The notes: a model not told the origin generated them from the sequence alone. A DNA stretch of 64,000 nt from Bradyrhizobium sp. AS23.2 (GCF_001908185.1 NZ_LGHM01000047.1:1-64000), one strand, 5' to 3'; shown: positions 1 to 9,234, counted from the stretch's first letter. Made by a program: numbers and translations.

Positions 1-1
1 A

Positions 2-91
2 ACTTGGCGCAAGGTCGGTGAACTCCTCGACGTCTTCTCCAAGGAAGAGTGCGCCAACTATCTCAAAAACTCAGGCTATGTTTCCGTATAA
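2..91 (+). CDS. IS630-type transposase, C-terminal fragment (cut by window edge)
   Basis: An open frame enters from the left edge and stops with TAA at 89-91. The 29 visible residues (TWRKVGELLDVFS... ending CANYLKNSGYVSV) match what I recall of the extreme C-terminus of IS630-family DDE transposases, where a 'CANYFRNAGY' motif precedes the stop. Only the tail is visible, so intactness and the terminal inverted repeats cannot be judged. The following bases lead into a small unrelated gene. The family call is from memory of the motif, not a search. Confidence 0.7.
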   Translation, partial: TWRKVGELLDVFSKEECANYLKNSGYVSV

Positions 92-255
92 ACACAGCAC
101 GCTCTAGTTCCATTCACAAGCGCGGCGGTTCACGTGCAGGAACCAACCGCCTCCGCGAACATTCTGATGAAAGGTTTGCAGCGAGCCCGGTTCGCGCGCG
201 CTCATGTCCAGGATTTGAATTCGCCTCTATGCCCGCCTCTGGCGATGGGGGAGCT

Positions 256-420
256 GTGAGTACAGTCATAGAGAACTTGCTGTCGCGGAAGCAGAAGCTC
301 GTCGAACAGCTCGAGAAGGCGCAGTCGGTCGAAGACCGCGACAGGCTCGAGAATCAGCTCGAACAGATCAACACTGCGCTGGATTTTCTGGACAGGCCGG
401 CCCCGAAAGACGCGCGATAG
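256..420 (+). CDS. small charged coiled-coil-like hypothetical protein
   Basis: A 54-residue protein starting at GTG 256, chosen because a purine-rich GGGGGAG-like site lies just upstream (246-253). An ATG at 229 in the same frame is the alternative. The sequence (VIENLLSRKQKLVEQLEKAQ... LENQLEQINTALDFL) is rich in Leu, Gln, Lys and Glu in a heptad-like pattern, so one amphipathic helix or coiled coil is likely. No enzyme motif is visible and I do not recognise a named family. It sits between a transposase tail and a broken regulator, so it may be a survivor in a rearranged region. A longer frame from 49 has no plausible start signal. Confidence 0.5.
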   Translation: MSTVIENLLSRKQKLVEQLEKAQSVEDRDRLENQLEQINTALDFLDRPAPKDAR

Positions 421-426
421 AAGCGC

Positions 427-720
427 TCAGCCCACCTTCAGCGCCTCCACCTTCAAGGCCCTGGCGTAAACCACGCCCGAATTGGTGATGTGCGTGGTCA
501 TCAGCGCTTCGAAGGCCGCGAACTCGCCGCGCGCGAACAGATCGAGCAGCTTGCGATGCTCGTAAGGACGTGCGGGTCCGCACGTCGATCGGCGAGGTCA
601 GGTTGGTGCAGAGTCGCGCTGCAAGCTGCGGTGCCGGTCCCGGCCGCCGCTCGGGCGCCTTGTTCCGGGCGACTGAGCACAAAGCGCTTAGCCGATTCCA
701 GCTCGCCCGGACGGTCACAA
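427..720 (-). pseudogene. GntR-family (FCD domain) regulator, broken C-terminal remnant
   Basis: On the minus strand, about 45 codons ending at TGA (427-429) read YEHRKLLDLFARGEFAAFEA, then LMTTHITNSGVVYARALKVEALKVG. This is typical of the last helices of the FCD effector domain of GntR-family regulators. Upstream of about 568 the match continues only in another frame (LCTNLTSPIDVRT), so a frameshift breaks the gene, and no winged-helix DNA-binding domain follows. The 5' limit given is approximate. What the sequence shows is a decayed 3' end; the regulated pathway cannot be inferred. Confidence 0.6.
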
Positions 721-771
721 GGCGCGTCCTTCGCGGCGGACAAGAAACGCACTTGCCCGAGGCTTTACGAA

Positions 772-2106
772 ATGGCATCGATCCACACGATGCACGCTAA
801 AGTCGTGGGGACCTTGATGGCGCGATCCGAACGGGACGAGATCGAAGAGACGGCATTGCCTGCCGTGCTTGTTAGACGCAGTGACCTGCCCGTACCGCTC
901 ACGCACACGGCGCGAAGTTTCTTCGGCGGTCTCCCCAAGCTGCCTCCGCAGTTCGAGTGGCCGACGGCTGAGGTCAAGGCGAATCAGACGTTAGAGACAG
1001 TTGCGCTCACCTTCGTGGCCCAGATCGATCTGGCCGAATTGCCTGGGGCCAAGTGGTCGCCGCTTCCGAAGCGAGGCACGCTCTATTTCTTCTGCAGTTC
1101 GGTATTCGTTGGCGAAGGGCGTCCACCGTGTCGCGTACTCTATAGTGATACAGCTGGTGATGCGTATGCCGACCGTGCCCCACCGCCGGATCTGATGCCG
1201 CTTGCAGGCACCGACGGTGATGCCCAGGTCAAGTGGCTCGATCCAGCCCTCGATTTTCATTCCAAGGTCGAGTTCAAGTACCCGCTTTCCTTCCGGCCGT
1301 TCCGTGACTTCCTCTTCTCCGAGGATGCCGTGGGCGGTGAGCTCATGATCGAGGAACTATGTAAGGCGTTGGGCCCGGGCGAGCCGAAGGAACTGGATCT
1401 GCTCCAATTTAGAAGTGTGTCCGAATATGAGAAAGACGAGCATTGGCCCTTCAACTGGCTCCTGATCACCTATGTGGTTCGGTCGGTATTGTCGCGCGTA
1501 CAGCGCGATCTGACGCCTCGATCCTATTACAAGCCGCTCACGGACGAGGCCGCCGTGGAATTGAAGCGCCTTCGCGCTGGTGCGATCGGGTGGCTTGAGC
1601 GTTGTCGGGCGCTGACCCCAATGGATAATGTCGATGCGGATACAAAAGCGACCTTCAGGTCCTGGTGGCTCGACGTTGTGCAGGCCTACAAGAAGATGGA
1701 CGGGCAGGTATCCACGTACACGACGCAAATCGCGGCGGATCTAGGCAATGCCATCAACCATACGATCCGCTGCATGGCCGCCAAGGACGCCGATATTCGC
1801 GACGACGCCCCTCTCAGCTATCTTGTGAACCTCGCGCGGCAGAATCACTGGAAGACGCCGACCGCGAAAGATGGGCAATACCGTCATTTCAGCACGGCGC
1901 TTCACCAGATGCTGGGATATGGCAGCGGCCCACAAGATGCGACCGAGGAGCATTTGGAGGATATACTATTGCTCCAGATACAAGGGGATCTCGCATTTCT
2001 TGATTGGCACTCCAACATTGGGTGTGTCCTTCATTTTTGGATCAATCCGGATGCCCTCGCGCAACGCGACTTTTCGCAAGCCGTCGCCACATACGAATGC
2101 GATTAG
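772..2106 (+). CDS. DUF1963 (YwqG-like) protein
   Basis: About 444 residues from ATG 772; ATGs at 790 and 817 are alternatives, and the longer frame back to 490 runs through decayed regulator DNA and is not credible. The N-terminal part carries the DUF1963/YwqG hallmarks: FFGGLPKLPPQFEWP near residue 50, followed by FVAQIDLAELPG and LYFFCSS, patterns shared with E. coli and Bacillus YwqG-like proteins. The function of this family is unknown; members are soluble and often sit in stress or contact-dependent contexts. The C-terminal half (from roughly residue 200) is longer than in the minimal family and has no motif I recognise. It stands alone, followed by 175 bp before the rhodanese gene. Confidence 0.72.
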   Translation: MASIHTMHAKVVGTLMARSERDEIEETALPAVLVRRSDLPVPLTHTARSFFGGLPKLPPQFEWPTAEVKANQTLETVALTFVAQIDLAELPGAKWSPLPKRGTLYFFCSSVFVGEGRPPCRVLYSDTAGDAYADRAPPPDLMPLAGTDGDAQVKWLDPALDFHSKVEFKYPLSFRPFRDFLFSEDAVGGELMIEELCKALGPGEPKELDLLQFRSVSEYEKDEHWPFNWLLITYVVRSVLSRVQRDLTPRSYYKPLTDEAAVELKRLRAGAIGWLERCRALTPMDNVDADTKATFRSWWLDVVQAYKKMDGQVSTYTTQIAADLGNAINHTIRCMAAKDADIRDDAPLSYLVNLARQNHWKTPTAKDGQYRHFSTALHQMLGYGSGPQDATEEHLEDILLLQIQGDLAFLDWHSNIGCVLHFWINPDALAQRDFSQAVATYECD

Positions 2107-2281
2107 TGCGGTGTCTGCGCGGCGAACTCGCGGTTATGTCGGGCGATTCCGTACGTAGTCCCTTTCGCCCTTGGCCGAGTCCCGACAAGGCTGCCACCTT
2201 GACGTCCTGTTCGCCGGAAAGGCTAGCCAACACTTCGGCAATCGTTCAAAAGCTCATGGTCGTTGTTCCCGGGTTCGCGCC

Positions 2282-3514
2282 ATGAAGCTTCCGACCGTCA
2301 CCTCCGCCGATATTCGCCGCGCACTGCTCCTGCGCGAGGAGATCGCGCTGCTTGATCTCAGATCCGAGGCCGCCTTCGCCACCGGCCATCCCCTGTTCGC
2401 GGCTAACATGGCCGTCGACCGGATTGCGATCGAAGCCGAGGTGAGGCTGCCGCGCAAGGATGTGCCGGTCGTGCTCTATGATGACGGCGAGGGGCTGGTG
2501 GCCGCTGGCGCAGAGCGTCTTGCGGCTCTCGGTTACACCAACATCCGGGCACTCGACGGCGGGCTGAAGGCCTGGCGCACCGCCGGCTACGAGGTGTTCG
2601 AGGACGTCAATTCCTACTCCAAGGCCTTTGGCGAGCTGGTCGAGGCGCGCCGCCATACACCCTCGTTCAGTGCCGACGAGGTCGCGAAACTCATCGCGGA
2701 CAAGGCCAATATCGCCATCCTCGACGTCCGCCGCTTCGACGAATATGCGACCATGAACATTCCGGGCTCGGTGAGTGTGCCGGGCGCGGAGCTGGTGCTG
2801 CGGGTGGGGCAGGCCGCGCCCGATCCCGATACGACGATCATCGTCAATTGCGCCGGCCGCACCCGCTCGATCATCGGCACGCAGTCGCTGATCAATGCCG
2901 GCGTACCCAACAAGGTACGGGCGCTGCGCAACGGCACGATCGGCTGGACGCTGGCGCGGCACACGCTCGATCACGGTGCGGACCGGCGTGGCGCGGTCGG
3001 ACCGTTCGAAGGCGGCCCTGCCAATGCGCGCGACGTCGCCTATCGCGCCGGTGTTCGCCATATCGGCGCGAACGAGATGTCCGCGCTGCTCGCAGAGACT
3101 AAGCGCACGCTGTATCGCTTCGACGTGCGCGACGCGGAGGAATATGCGGCCGGTCATCTCCCCGGCTTCCGCCACTATCCGGGCGGCCAACTCGTCCAGG
3201 AGACCGACATGGCCGCGCCGGTGCGCGGTGCGCGTATTCTCCTGACTGACGACAAGGGTGTGCGCGCCGACATGACGGCGTCCTGGCTCGCGCAAATGGG
3301 CTGGGAAGTCTATGTGCTGGAAGGCGGCTATGAGGCCTCGCTCGAAGTCGGGCCACCGCTCGTCCTTCTGAAGCTGGACCCGGCGCATCGCTATCGCCGT
3401 CCCTACGAGGGCACCGAGGTCGCCGAGCGCGCGATGCAGGCCTATCTCGACTGGGAATATGGCCTGGTCGACCAGCTCCGCCGTGACGGCACGCACGGGT
3501 TTTACGTGATCTGA
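2282..3514 (+). CDS. multidomain rhodanese-like sulfurtransferase
   Basis: 410 residues from ATG 2282. At least three rhodanese folds in tandem can be seen: residues ~1-105 (LLDLRSEAAFATGH... ALDGGLKAWRTAGYEVF), ~120-235 (ILDVRRFDEYATMNIPGSVSVPG) and ~265-370 (RFDVRDAEEYAAGHLPG... VLEGGYEA). Only the second has an active-site loop with cysteine (VNCAGRTRS). The equivalent loops of domains 1 and 3 read LYDDGEG and LTDDKGV, without cysteine, so these are presumably structural or regulatory. Rhodaneses move sulfane sulfur from thiosulfate or persulfides to thiol acceptors. No signal peptide is seen, so it should be cytoplasmic. It is probably monocistronic; serA follows after about 100 bp. Confidence 0.85.
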   Translation: MKLPTVTSADIRRALLLREEIALLDLRSEAAFATGHPLFAANMAVDRIAIEAEVRLPRKDVPVVLYDDGEGLVAAGAERLAALGYTNIRALDGGLKAWRTAGYEVFEDVNSYSKAFGELVEARRHTPSFSADEVAKLIADKANIAILDVRRFDEYATMNIPGSVSVPGAELVLRVGQAAPDPDTTIIVNCAGRTRSIIGTQSLINAGVPNKVRALRNGTIGWTLARHTLDHGADRRGAVGPFEGGPANARDVAYRAGVRHIGANEMSALLAETKRTLYRFDVRDAEEYAAGHLPGFRHYPGGQLVQETDMAAPVRGARILLTDDKGVRADMTASWLAQMGWEVYVLEGGYEASLEVGPPLVLLKLDPAHRYRRPYEGTEVAERAMQAYLDWEYGLVDQLRRDGTHGFYVI

Positions 3515-3613
3515 CTACCGCCCGGCCATCTTCTCCCCATATCCAAACCCTATTGTGCTGCGCATCGTCCGCGGTCTATGAGCTGCGGCAAAGCCGCTAT
3601 TGATGGAGATTCT

Positions 3614-4858
3614 ATGTCAGCCCCAGGCCAAGGCCCCGAGCGGAATGCGAAGGCGCTGCTGCTCGAAGGCGTCAATGATAGCGCTGTCGATCTGTTCAGG
3701 ACTGCGGGTTTCACCAATGTCGAGCGGCTGACCAAGGCGCTGGACGGCGAGGCGCTACGGCAGGCGCTGAAGGGCGTATCGCTGCTCGGCATCCGCTCGC
3801 GCACCCAGATCACCGATGAGGTGCTCGCGGCCGCCGACCAGCTTCTCGCGGTCGGCTGCTTCAGTGTCGGTACCAATCAGGTCGATCTCCTGGCGGCGCG
3901 CAAGCGCGGCATTCCCGTGTTCAACGCGCCGTTCTCCAATACGCGCAGCGTCGCCGAGCTCGTGATCGGCGAGATTGTGATGCTGCTGCGGAAGATCTTC
4001 CCGCGCTCGGTGTCGGCCCATGAAGGCGGCTGGGATAAATCGGCGACCGGCAGCCGCGAGGTGCGCGGCCGCACGCTCGGCATCATCGGCTACGGCAATA
4101 TCGGCTCGCAGCTTTCCACGCTGGCGGAAGCGATGGGCATGCGGGTTATCTATTTCGATCGCACCGACAAGCTCCGCCACGGCAACACCGAGCCTGTCGA
4201 GAAGCTGGAGGAGCTGCTGGCGCAGAGCGACGTCGTCAGCCTGCATGTGCCCGAGACCCCGGAGACCGCCGGCATGATCGGCGAGAAGGAGCTGCGGGCG
4301 ATGAAGCCGGGCTCGTTCCTGATCAACAACAGCCGCGGCACTGTGGTCGATCTCGATGCGCTCGCGGGCGCCTTGCGCGACGGCCACATCGCCGGCGCCG
4401 CCATCGACGTGTTTCCGGTCGAGCCGTCCTCGAACTCGGACCGCTTCAAGAGCCCGGTGCAGGGGCTCGGCAACGTCATCCTCACGCCGCATATCGGCGG
4501 CTCGACCGAGGAGGCGCAGGAGCGGATCGGCGGCGAGGTGGCGCGCAAGCTCGTCGACTATTTCATTACCGGCTCGACCATGGGCGCGGTGAATTTCCCG
4601 GAAGTACAGTTGCATCTGCGCCCCTCAGGCGCGCGCTTCAGCCATGTCCATCGCAATGTGCCGGGCATGCTGCGGCGGCTCAACGAGGTCTTCCTCGAGC
4701 GCGACATCAACATCGCCGCGCAATATCTGGAGACGGCCGGCGACCTCGGCTACGTCGTGCTCGACGCTGACCTCGGCGGCCAGGATTCGGCAACGCTGCT
4801 CCAGCAGATCCGCAGCCTCGAAGGTACGGTCGGCGCGCGGCTCGTGTTCGAGCACTAG
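3614..4858 (+). CDS. serA: D-3-phosphoglycerate dehydrogenase
   Basis: 414 residues from ATG 3614, with GGAGAT just upstream; an in-frame ATG at 3578 is less likely. The enzyme oxidises 3-phosphoglycerate to 3-phosphohydroxypyruvate with NAD, the first step of serine synthesis. Seen in the protein: the hydroxyacid dehydrogenase N-domain, a Rossmann NAD motif (GIIGYGNIGSQLSTLAEAMG), the signature with catalytic Arg (NNSRGTVVDLDALAGAL), the Glu region and catalytic His (ILTPHIGGSTEEAQERIG). A C-terminal ACT-like segment begins around residue 340 (HVHRNVPGMLRRLNEVFLER), which in E. coli SerA binds serine for feedback inhibition. The length is close to the 410-residue E. coli enzyme. Many alphaproteobacteria carry a longer SerA as well, so this may not be the only copy. 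Confidence 0.88.
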   Translation: MSAPGQGPERNAKALLLEGVNDSAVDLFRTAGFTNVERLTKALDGEALRQALKGVSLLGIRSRTQITDEVLAAADQLLAVGCFSVGTNQVDLLAARKRGIPVFNAPFSNTRSVAELVIGEIVMLLRKIFPRSVSAHEGGWDKSATGSREVRGRTLGIIGYGNIGSQLSTLAEAMGMRVIYFDRTDKLRHGNTEPVEKLEELLAQSDVVSLHVPETPETAGMIGEKELRAMKPGSFLINNSRGTVVDLDALAGALRDGHIAGAAIDVFPVEPSSNSDRFKSPVQGLGNVILTPHIGGSTEEAQERIGGEVARKLVDYFITGSTMGAVNFPEVQLHLRPSGARFSHVHRNVPGMLRRLNEVFLERDINIAAQYLETAGDLGYVVLDADLGGQDSATLLQQIRSLEGTVGARLVFEH

Positions 4859-4965
4859 GCCCATCACGTTACGGTTGCATCTCGCGGCCATAGCTCGCTA
4901 CACTGCTGTCATTCTCGGCGTGCTATAAATCGCGTCGAGTTTGAACTTCAGTTGGGTGGGTGCCG

Positions 4966-5985
4966 ATGGAACGGGACGCCGTACTGATCGATCTCGCACT
5001 TCAGGGCGGTGGCTCGCACGGCGCGTTTACCTGGGGCGTGCTTGACCGCCTGCTCGAAGAAAAGTGGCTCACGATCGCCGCGATCTCCGGAACGTCCGCC
5101 GGTGCGATGAACGCGGCCGTGCTGGCGCACGGATGGACAGCGGGCGGTGCGGAGGGCGCGCGCGACGCGCTCGATCAGTACTGGCGGCGGGTCTCCCGGG
5201 CCGCGGCCTTCAGCCCGCTGCAGCGCTCGCCGCTCGACCGGCTAATGGGCCGCTGGACGCTCGATACGTCGCCGGCCTACATCCTCACCGACCTCATGTC
5301 GCGGGTGCTCTCGCCCTACGACCTCAATCCGACCGGTTACAATCCGCTGCGCGCTGTACTGGCCGAGAGCATCGATTTCGAGCGCCTCGCGCACTCATCG
5401 ATCAAGCTGTTCATCACCGCGACGAGCGTGCGGACCGGGCGCGGCCGCATCTTCCGCAATGCGGAGATCACCGCCGACGTCCTGCTGGCATCGGCCTGCC
5501 TGCCGACCATGTTCCGCGCGATCGAGATCGACGGCGAGCTCTATTGGGATGGCGGCTTCGCCGGCAACCCGACGATCACGCCGCTGGTGCGCGAAAGCGG
5601 CGCCTACGACACCATCCTCGTCCAGATCAATCCGGCCGAACGGCCGGAGGAGCCGCGCACGGCGGCGGAGATCCTCAACCGGCTCAACGAGATCTCCTTC
5701 AATTCGCCGCTGATGAAGGAGTTGCGCATGATCGCGCTGCTGCGCCAGGCCGCCGATCCCGGCAGCGGTGAGGGCGCGCGCTGGGCGAAGATGCGGACGC
5801 ACCGGATCAAGAGCGAGATGCTGGCGAAGTTCGGCGCATCGTCAAAGCTCAATGCGGAATGGGAATTCGTCTCGATGCTCCGAACCGAGGGGCGGCTTGC
5901 GGCCGAGGCATTTCTCGCCGAGCACGGCGCCGATATCGGCCAGCGCTCGACCGCCGATTTCGATGTCCTGCTGTCGGAGTGCTGA
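4966..5985 (+). CDS. patatin-like phospholipase
   Basis: 339 residues from ATG 4966 (GTG 4960 in frame is the alternative). The patatin signature is complete: oxyanion GGGSHG at residues 14-19, nucleophile elbow GTSAG with Ser44, and the DGG motif with catalytic Asp195 (YWDGGFAGNP). These enzymes hydrolyse acyl ester bonds of phospholipids with a Ser-Asp dyad. No signal peptide is visible, so it is cytoplasmic or translocated by another route; patatins of bacteria include housekeeping lipases and secreted toxins, and nothing here distinguishes them. The gene ends 3 bp before the GntP-type permease, so the two are almost surely cotranscribed. Confidence 0.88.
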   Translation: MERDAVLIDLALQGGGSHGAFTWGVLDRLLEEKWLTIAAISGTSAGAMNAAVLAHGWTAGGAEGARDALDQYWRRVSRAAAFSPLQRSPLDRLMGRWTLDTSPAYILTDLMSRVLSPYDLNPTGYNPLRAVLAESIDFERLAHSSIKLFITATSVRTGRGRIFRNAEITADVLLASACLPTMFRAIEIDGELYWDGGFAGNPTITPLVRESGAYDTILVQINPAERPEEPRTAAEILNRLNEISFNSPLMKELRMIALLRQAADPGSGEGARWAKMRTHRIKSEMLAKFGASSKLNAEWEFVSMLRTEGRLAAEAFLAEHGADIGQRSTADFDVLLSEC

Positions 5986-5988
5986 GGT

Positions 5989-7446
5989 ATGGGTCTTCTC
6001 GGCCTTCTCGTCGGGCTCGGACTGCTGGTGGCGTTTGCCTTTCGGGGCTGGAGCGTTCTGCTGCTGGCGCCTTTCGCCGCGCTCGTCGCCGCGCTGTTCG
6101 GCGGCGAGCCACTGCTTGCAAATCTGACGCAGGTCTTCATGGCGAGCGCGGCCGGTTTCCTGGCGCAGTTCTTCCCGATCTTCCTGCTCGGCGCGGTCTT
6201 CGGCAAGCTGATGGACGACAGCGGGGCGGTGACGTCGGTTGCGGGATTCATGGCGGAGCGGCTGGGCGAACGGCGCGTGGTCCTTGCGGTGGTGCTGGCC
6301 GGTGCAGTGGTGACCTATGGTGGCGTCAGCCTGTTCGTCGCGTTCTTCGTCATCGTGCCGATGGCGCGTTCCCTGTTTCGTGCGGCCGCGATCCCGCGCC
6401 GGTTGATTCCGGCGGCCGTCGTGCTAGGCACCTCGACCTTCACCATGTCGGCGCTGCCGGGCACGCCGTCGATTCAGAACGCGATCCCGATGCCGTTCTT
6501 CGGCACGACGCCGTTTGCCGCGCCGGGTCTCGGCATCCTTGCCTCCCTCGTCATGCTCGCTACGGGATTGTGGTGGCTGGGCCGGGCCGAAGCGGCGGCC
6601 CGCCGCGCCGGGGAAGGCTTTGGCGACGAGGACGGGGAGGATGCGACTGAGCGTGCAGCCGCCGATGAACTCGTGCGCGAGCGCGCGACGACGGCGCGGG
6701 AGTTCGACCCGGCAGAGCTGCAGCACGGACATCGCAGCAGCGCGCCGTCACCGATCGTGAGCGCCCTCGTGCCGCTGATCGTCGTCGTGGCCGTCAATCT
6801 CGTGATGTCGCTCGTGGTTCTGCCGCGGCTCGACGTCTCCTATCTCGCCGAGCAGCGCTTCGGCAACACATCGCTGGCCGCGGTTGCGGGCGTGTGGTCG
6901 GTCGTGGTGGCGCTGGCTGCAGCGATTCTCACGACTATCGTGCTGAATTGGTCCCGGTTGCCGGCATTGCGGCAGAGCATGGATGCCGGCGCCAATGCAT
7001 CGGTGCTGCCGGCGCTGAGCGTCGCCAGCCTCGTCGGCTTCGGTGCGGTCGTCGCCGCGCTGCCGGCCTTCACGGTGGTGCGCGATTGGGTGCTCGCGAT
7101 CGAAGGCGGTCCGCTGGTGTCGCTGGCGGTGGCAACCAACATCCTGGCCGCGTTGACCGGCTCGGCATCGGGCGGCCTGACCATCGCGCTCGACGCGCTC
7201 GGTCAGACCTATGTCGAGCTTGCCTCGCGCACCGGGATCGACCTCGCGCTGATGCATCGCGTCGCGGTGATCGGCTCCGGCACGCTGGATATCCTGCCGC
7301 ACAACGGCGCCGTGGTGAGCTTGCTTGCGATCTGCGGCCTGACGCATCGCGACAGCTATTTCGACATCGTGATGGTGGGCATCGTGTCGTCGCTACTCGC
7401 GCTGGTCGTCGTGATCGGCGCGGGCAGCATGCTGGGATCGTTCTGA
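5989..7446 (+). CDS. GntP-family permease
   Basis: 485 residues, very hydrophobic, about 12 to 14 membrane segments by eye. The sequence resembles the GntP/H+:gluconate symporter family: LIPAAVVLGTSTFTMSALPGTPSIQNAIPMPFFGTTPFAAPG, and near the end TGSASGGLTIALDALG and a HNGAVVSLLAICGLTH motif that recur in this family. Members import gluconate, glycerate, short hydroxy acids or citrate with protons. A charged cytoplasmic loop lies around residues 195-255. The substrate cannot be told from sequence. It follows the patatin gene by 3 bp, and the tannase-family gene begins about 93 bp later, so the permease may take up a product of ester hydrolysis (inference). Confidence 0.82.
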   Translation: MGLLGLLVGLGLLVAFAFRGWSVLLLAPFAALVAALFGGEPLLANLTQVFMASAAGFLAQFFPIFLLGAVFGKLMDDSGAVTSVAGFMAERLGERRVVLAVVLAGAVVTYGGVSLFVAFFVIVPMARSLFRAAAIPRRLIPAAVVLGTSTFTMSALPGTPSIQNAIPMPFFGTTPFAAPGLGILASLVMLATGLWWLGRAEAAARRAGEGFGDEDGEDATERAAADELVRERATTAREFDPAELQHGHRSSAPSPIVSALVPLIVVVAVNLVMSLVVLPRLDVSYLAEQRFGNTSLAAVAGVWSVVVALAAAILTTIVLNWSRLPALRQSMDAGANASVLPALSVASLVGFGAVVAALPAFTVVRDWVLAIEGGPLVSLAVATNILAALTGSASGGLTIALDALGQTYVELASRTGIDLALMHRVAVIGSGTLDILPHNGAVVSLLAICGLTHRDSYFDIVMVGIVSSLLALVVVIGAGSMLGSF

Positions 7447-7539
7447 CCGGCCATGGATGTTTCGTTGACGGCGCGGCGAAGGTCGCATTGAATGCGGCCG
7501 CCTGCTGGATCGGGCGAGAACAGAAAAAGGGTGGAAACG

Positions 7540-9201
7540 ATGGCGCGTACGGGTGCGGGACTGTGTGTGTTGCTCGCGGTCGCGATGACCACACTGGGCA
7601 CGAACGCCGTGTCCGCGGCGACGCTGCCGCAAGATGCCGATACGGTCTGCAACGGCCTCAATGGCGGCGCCGGCGCCGTGAAGATAGATTCAGCGACCCT
7701 GCAGGCGCCGTCGCAACTCGCTGTTGCGGAGCGTGGGCCGACGCCGTCGGGGCGCATCACGCCAGCCAATCTCGGCTTCTGCAAGGTGCTCGGCCATATC
7801 GACCCTGTCGACCCCAAGGCGCCACCGATCAAATTCCAGGTCAATCTTCCCGTCGAGTGGAACGGCCGCTCGGTGCAATATGGCGGTGGCGGCTTCAACG
7901 GCGTGCTCATCACCGGCCTTGGGCTGCCGCCCGCCTATCCCTTCGACAAGCCGTCGCCGCTCGCGCGCGGCTTCGTTACATACGGCACCGATTCCGGCCA
8001 CGAGTCCAAGCCGGGCGAGCCGCCGCAGCTCTTCGCGCTCAACGACGAAGCCTTCGAGAATTTCGCCCATCGTGCCTACAAGAAGGTGCGCGATGCGGCC
8101 GTTGCGCTGATGGAGCGCGCCTACGGCAAGAAGCCGGAAAAGATGTACTTCATGGGCTCGTCCGAAGGCGGTCGCGAAGGCCTGACCATGGCGCAGCGCT
8201 ATCCCGACGATTTCGATGGCATCTTTGCGCGCGTGCCCGTGATCAACTGGGTTGGCTTGCAGCATGCCGGTGCGCGGTCCGGTCTTGCGACGATGGGCGC
8301 TGGCTGGATCAATCCGGCGCAGGTGAAGCTCGTGGCCGATGCGGTGCGGGCGGCTTGCGACAAGGCCGACGGCTCCGATGATGCGCTGGTGCAAAATCCT
8401 GTCGCCTGCAAGGCGGCGTTCAAGGTCGAGACGCTGCGGTGCGCCGGTGGCCAGAGCGGCGATCAGTGTTTGACCGACGCGCAGATCAAGGCGGTCGACA
8501 CCCTGCATGCGACCTACAAATTCCCGTTCGCGCTCGCCAACGGTCTCGACGACTATCCGGGCTGGGGCGTGTCGGGCGAGGACACGCCGGCGATCGGGCC
8601 GACCGGCGGCTGGATCGCGTGGTGGCTCGGCACGGCGCCGCCGGCGCAGCCGCCCGCGCCCAACAACGGCATCGCCTGGATCTACGGCGCCGGCGGCATT
8701 CAATATGTGTTCGCGCGCGATCCGAAGCTCGACGTCACCACCTACAAGGTGGAGGACCACAAGGCGCGGCTGCTCGAGGTCTCCAAGCTGATGGATTCGA
8801 CCGATCCCGATCTCAGTCGCTTCCGCGCCCGCGGCGGCCGGCTGATCATGCTCGAGCACATGGCCGACTATGCGCAGAGCCCCTATGCCGGGATCCGTTA
8901 TTTCGAGAGCGTCGAGCGCAAGCTTGGCAAGGCCGAGACTGCGGAGTTCGCGCGGCTCTACACCGCGCCCGGCGTCGACCATGTCGGCTCCGGCGCGCCG
9001 GCCAATGTCGACATGCTGAGCGCGCTGGTCGACTGGGTCGAGAAGGGAAAGGCGCCCGGCGATCTCGAAGTCATCGAGCAGAAAGTCGATGCGCCCTCGT
9101 TTGCAACGCTCCGCGCGTTGCCGCTGTGCCGCTGGCCGGCCTGGCCGCACTACAAGTCGGGCCCGGTGACGGCGGCCTCGAGCTTCACCTGCGCGCCGTG
9201 A
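7540..9201 (+). CDS. tannase/feruloyl esterase-family protein with altered active-site cysteines
   Basis: 553 residues from ATG 7540, preceded by AAAAAGGGTGG. Residues 1-27 form a Sec signal peptide ending near AVSAA, so the mature enzyme is exported. The fold matches the tannase/feruloyl esterase family (alpha/beta hydrolases that cleave gallate or ferulate esters): QYGGGGFNGVL, the nucleophile elbow MGSSEGG with Ser208, and C-terminal PGVDH with His481. In described members the Ser is preceded by Cys and the His followed by Cys (the CS-D-HC motif), which form a disulfide joining the catalytic residues. Here these positions are Ser207 and Val482, so the bridge is missing on both sides. Plant-derived phenolic esters are a reasonable but unproven substrate class. 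Confidence 0.8.
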   Translation: MARTGAGLCVLLAVAMTTLGTNAVSAATLPQDADTVCNGLNGGAGAVKIDSATLQAPSQLAVAERGPTPSGRITPANLGFCKVLGHIDPVDPKAPPIKFQVNLPVEWNGRSVQYGGGGFNGVLITGLGLPPAYPFDKPSPLARGFVTYGTDSGHESKPGEPPQLFALNDEAFENFAHRAYKKVRDAAVALMERAYGKKPEKMYFMGSSEGGREGLTMAQRYPDDFDGIFARVPVINWVGLQHAGARSGLATMGAGWINPAQVKLVADAVRAACDKADGSDDALVQNPVACKAAFKVETLRCAGGQSGDQCLTDAQIKAVDTLHATYKFPFALANGLDDYPGWGVSGEDTPAIGPTGGWIAWWLGTAPPAQPPAPNNGIAWIYGAGGIQYVFARDPKLDVTTYKVEDHKARLLEVSKLMDSTDPDLSRFRARGGRLIMLEHMADYAQSPYAGIRYFESVERKLGKAETAEFARLYTAPGVDHVGSGAPANVDMLSALVDWVEKGKAPGDLEVIEQKVDAPSFATLRALPLCRWPAWPHYKSGPVTAASSFTCAP

Positions 9202-9234
9202 GGCAAATGCAAACAGACCGCGATGGCGGTGGAT

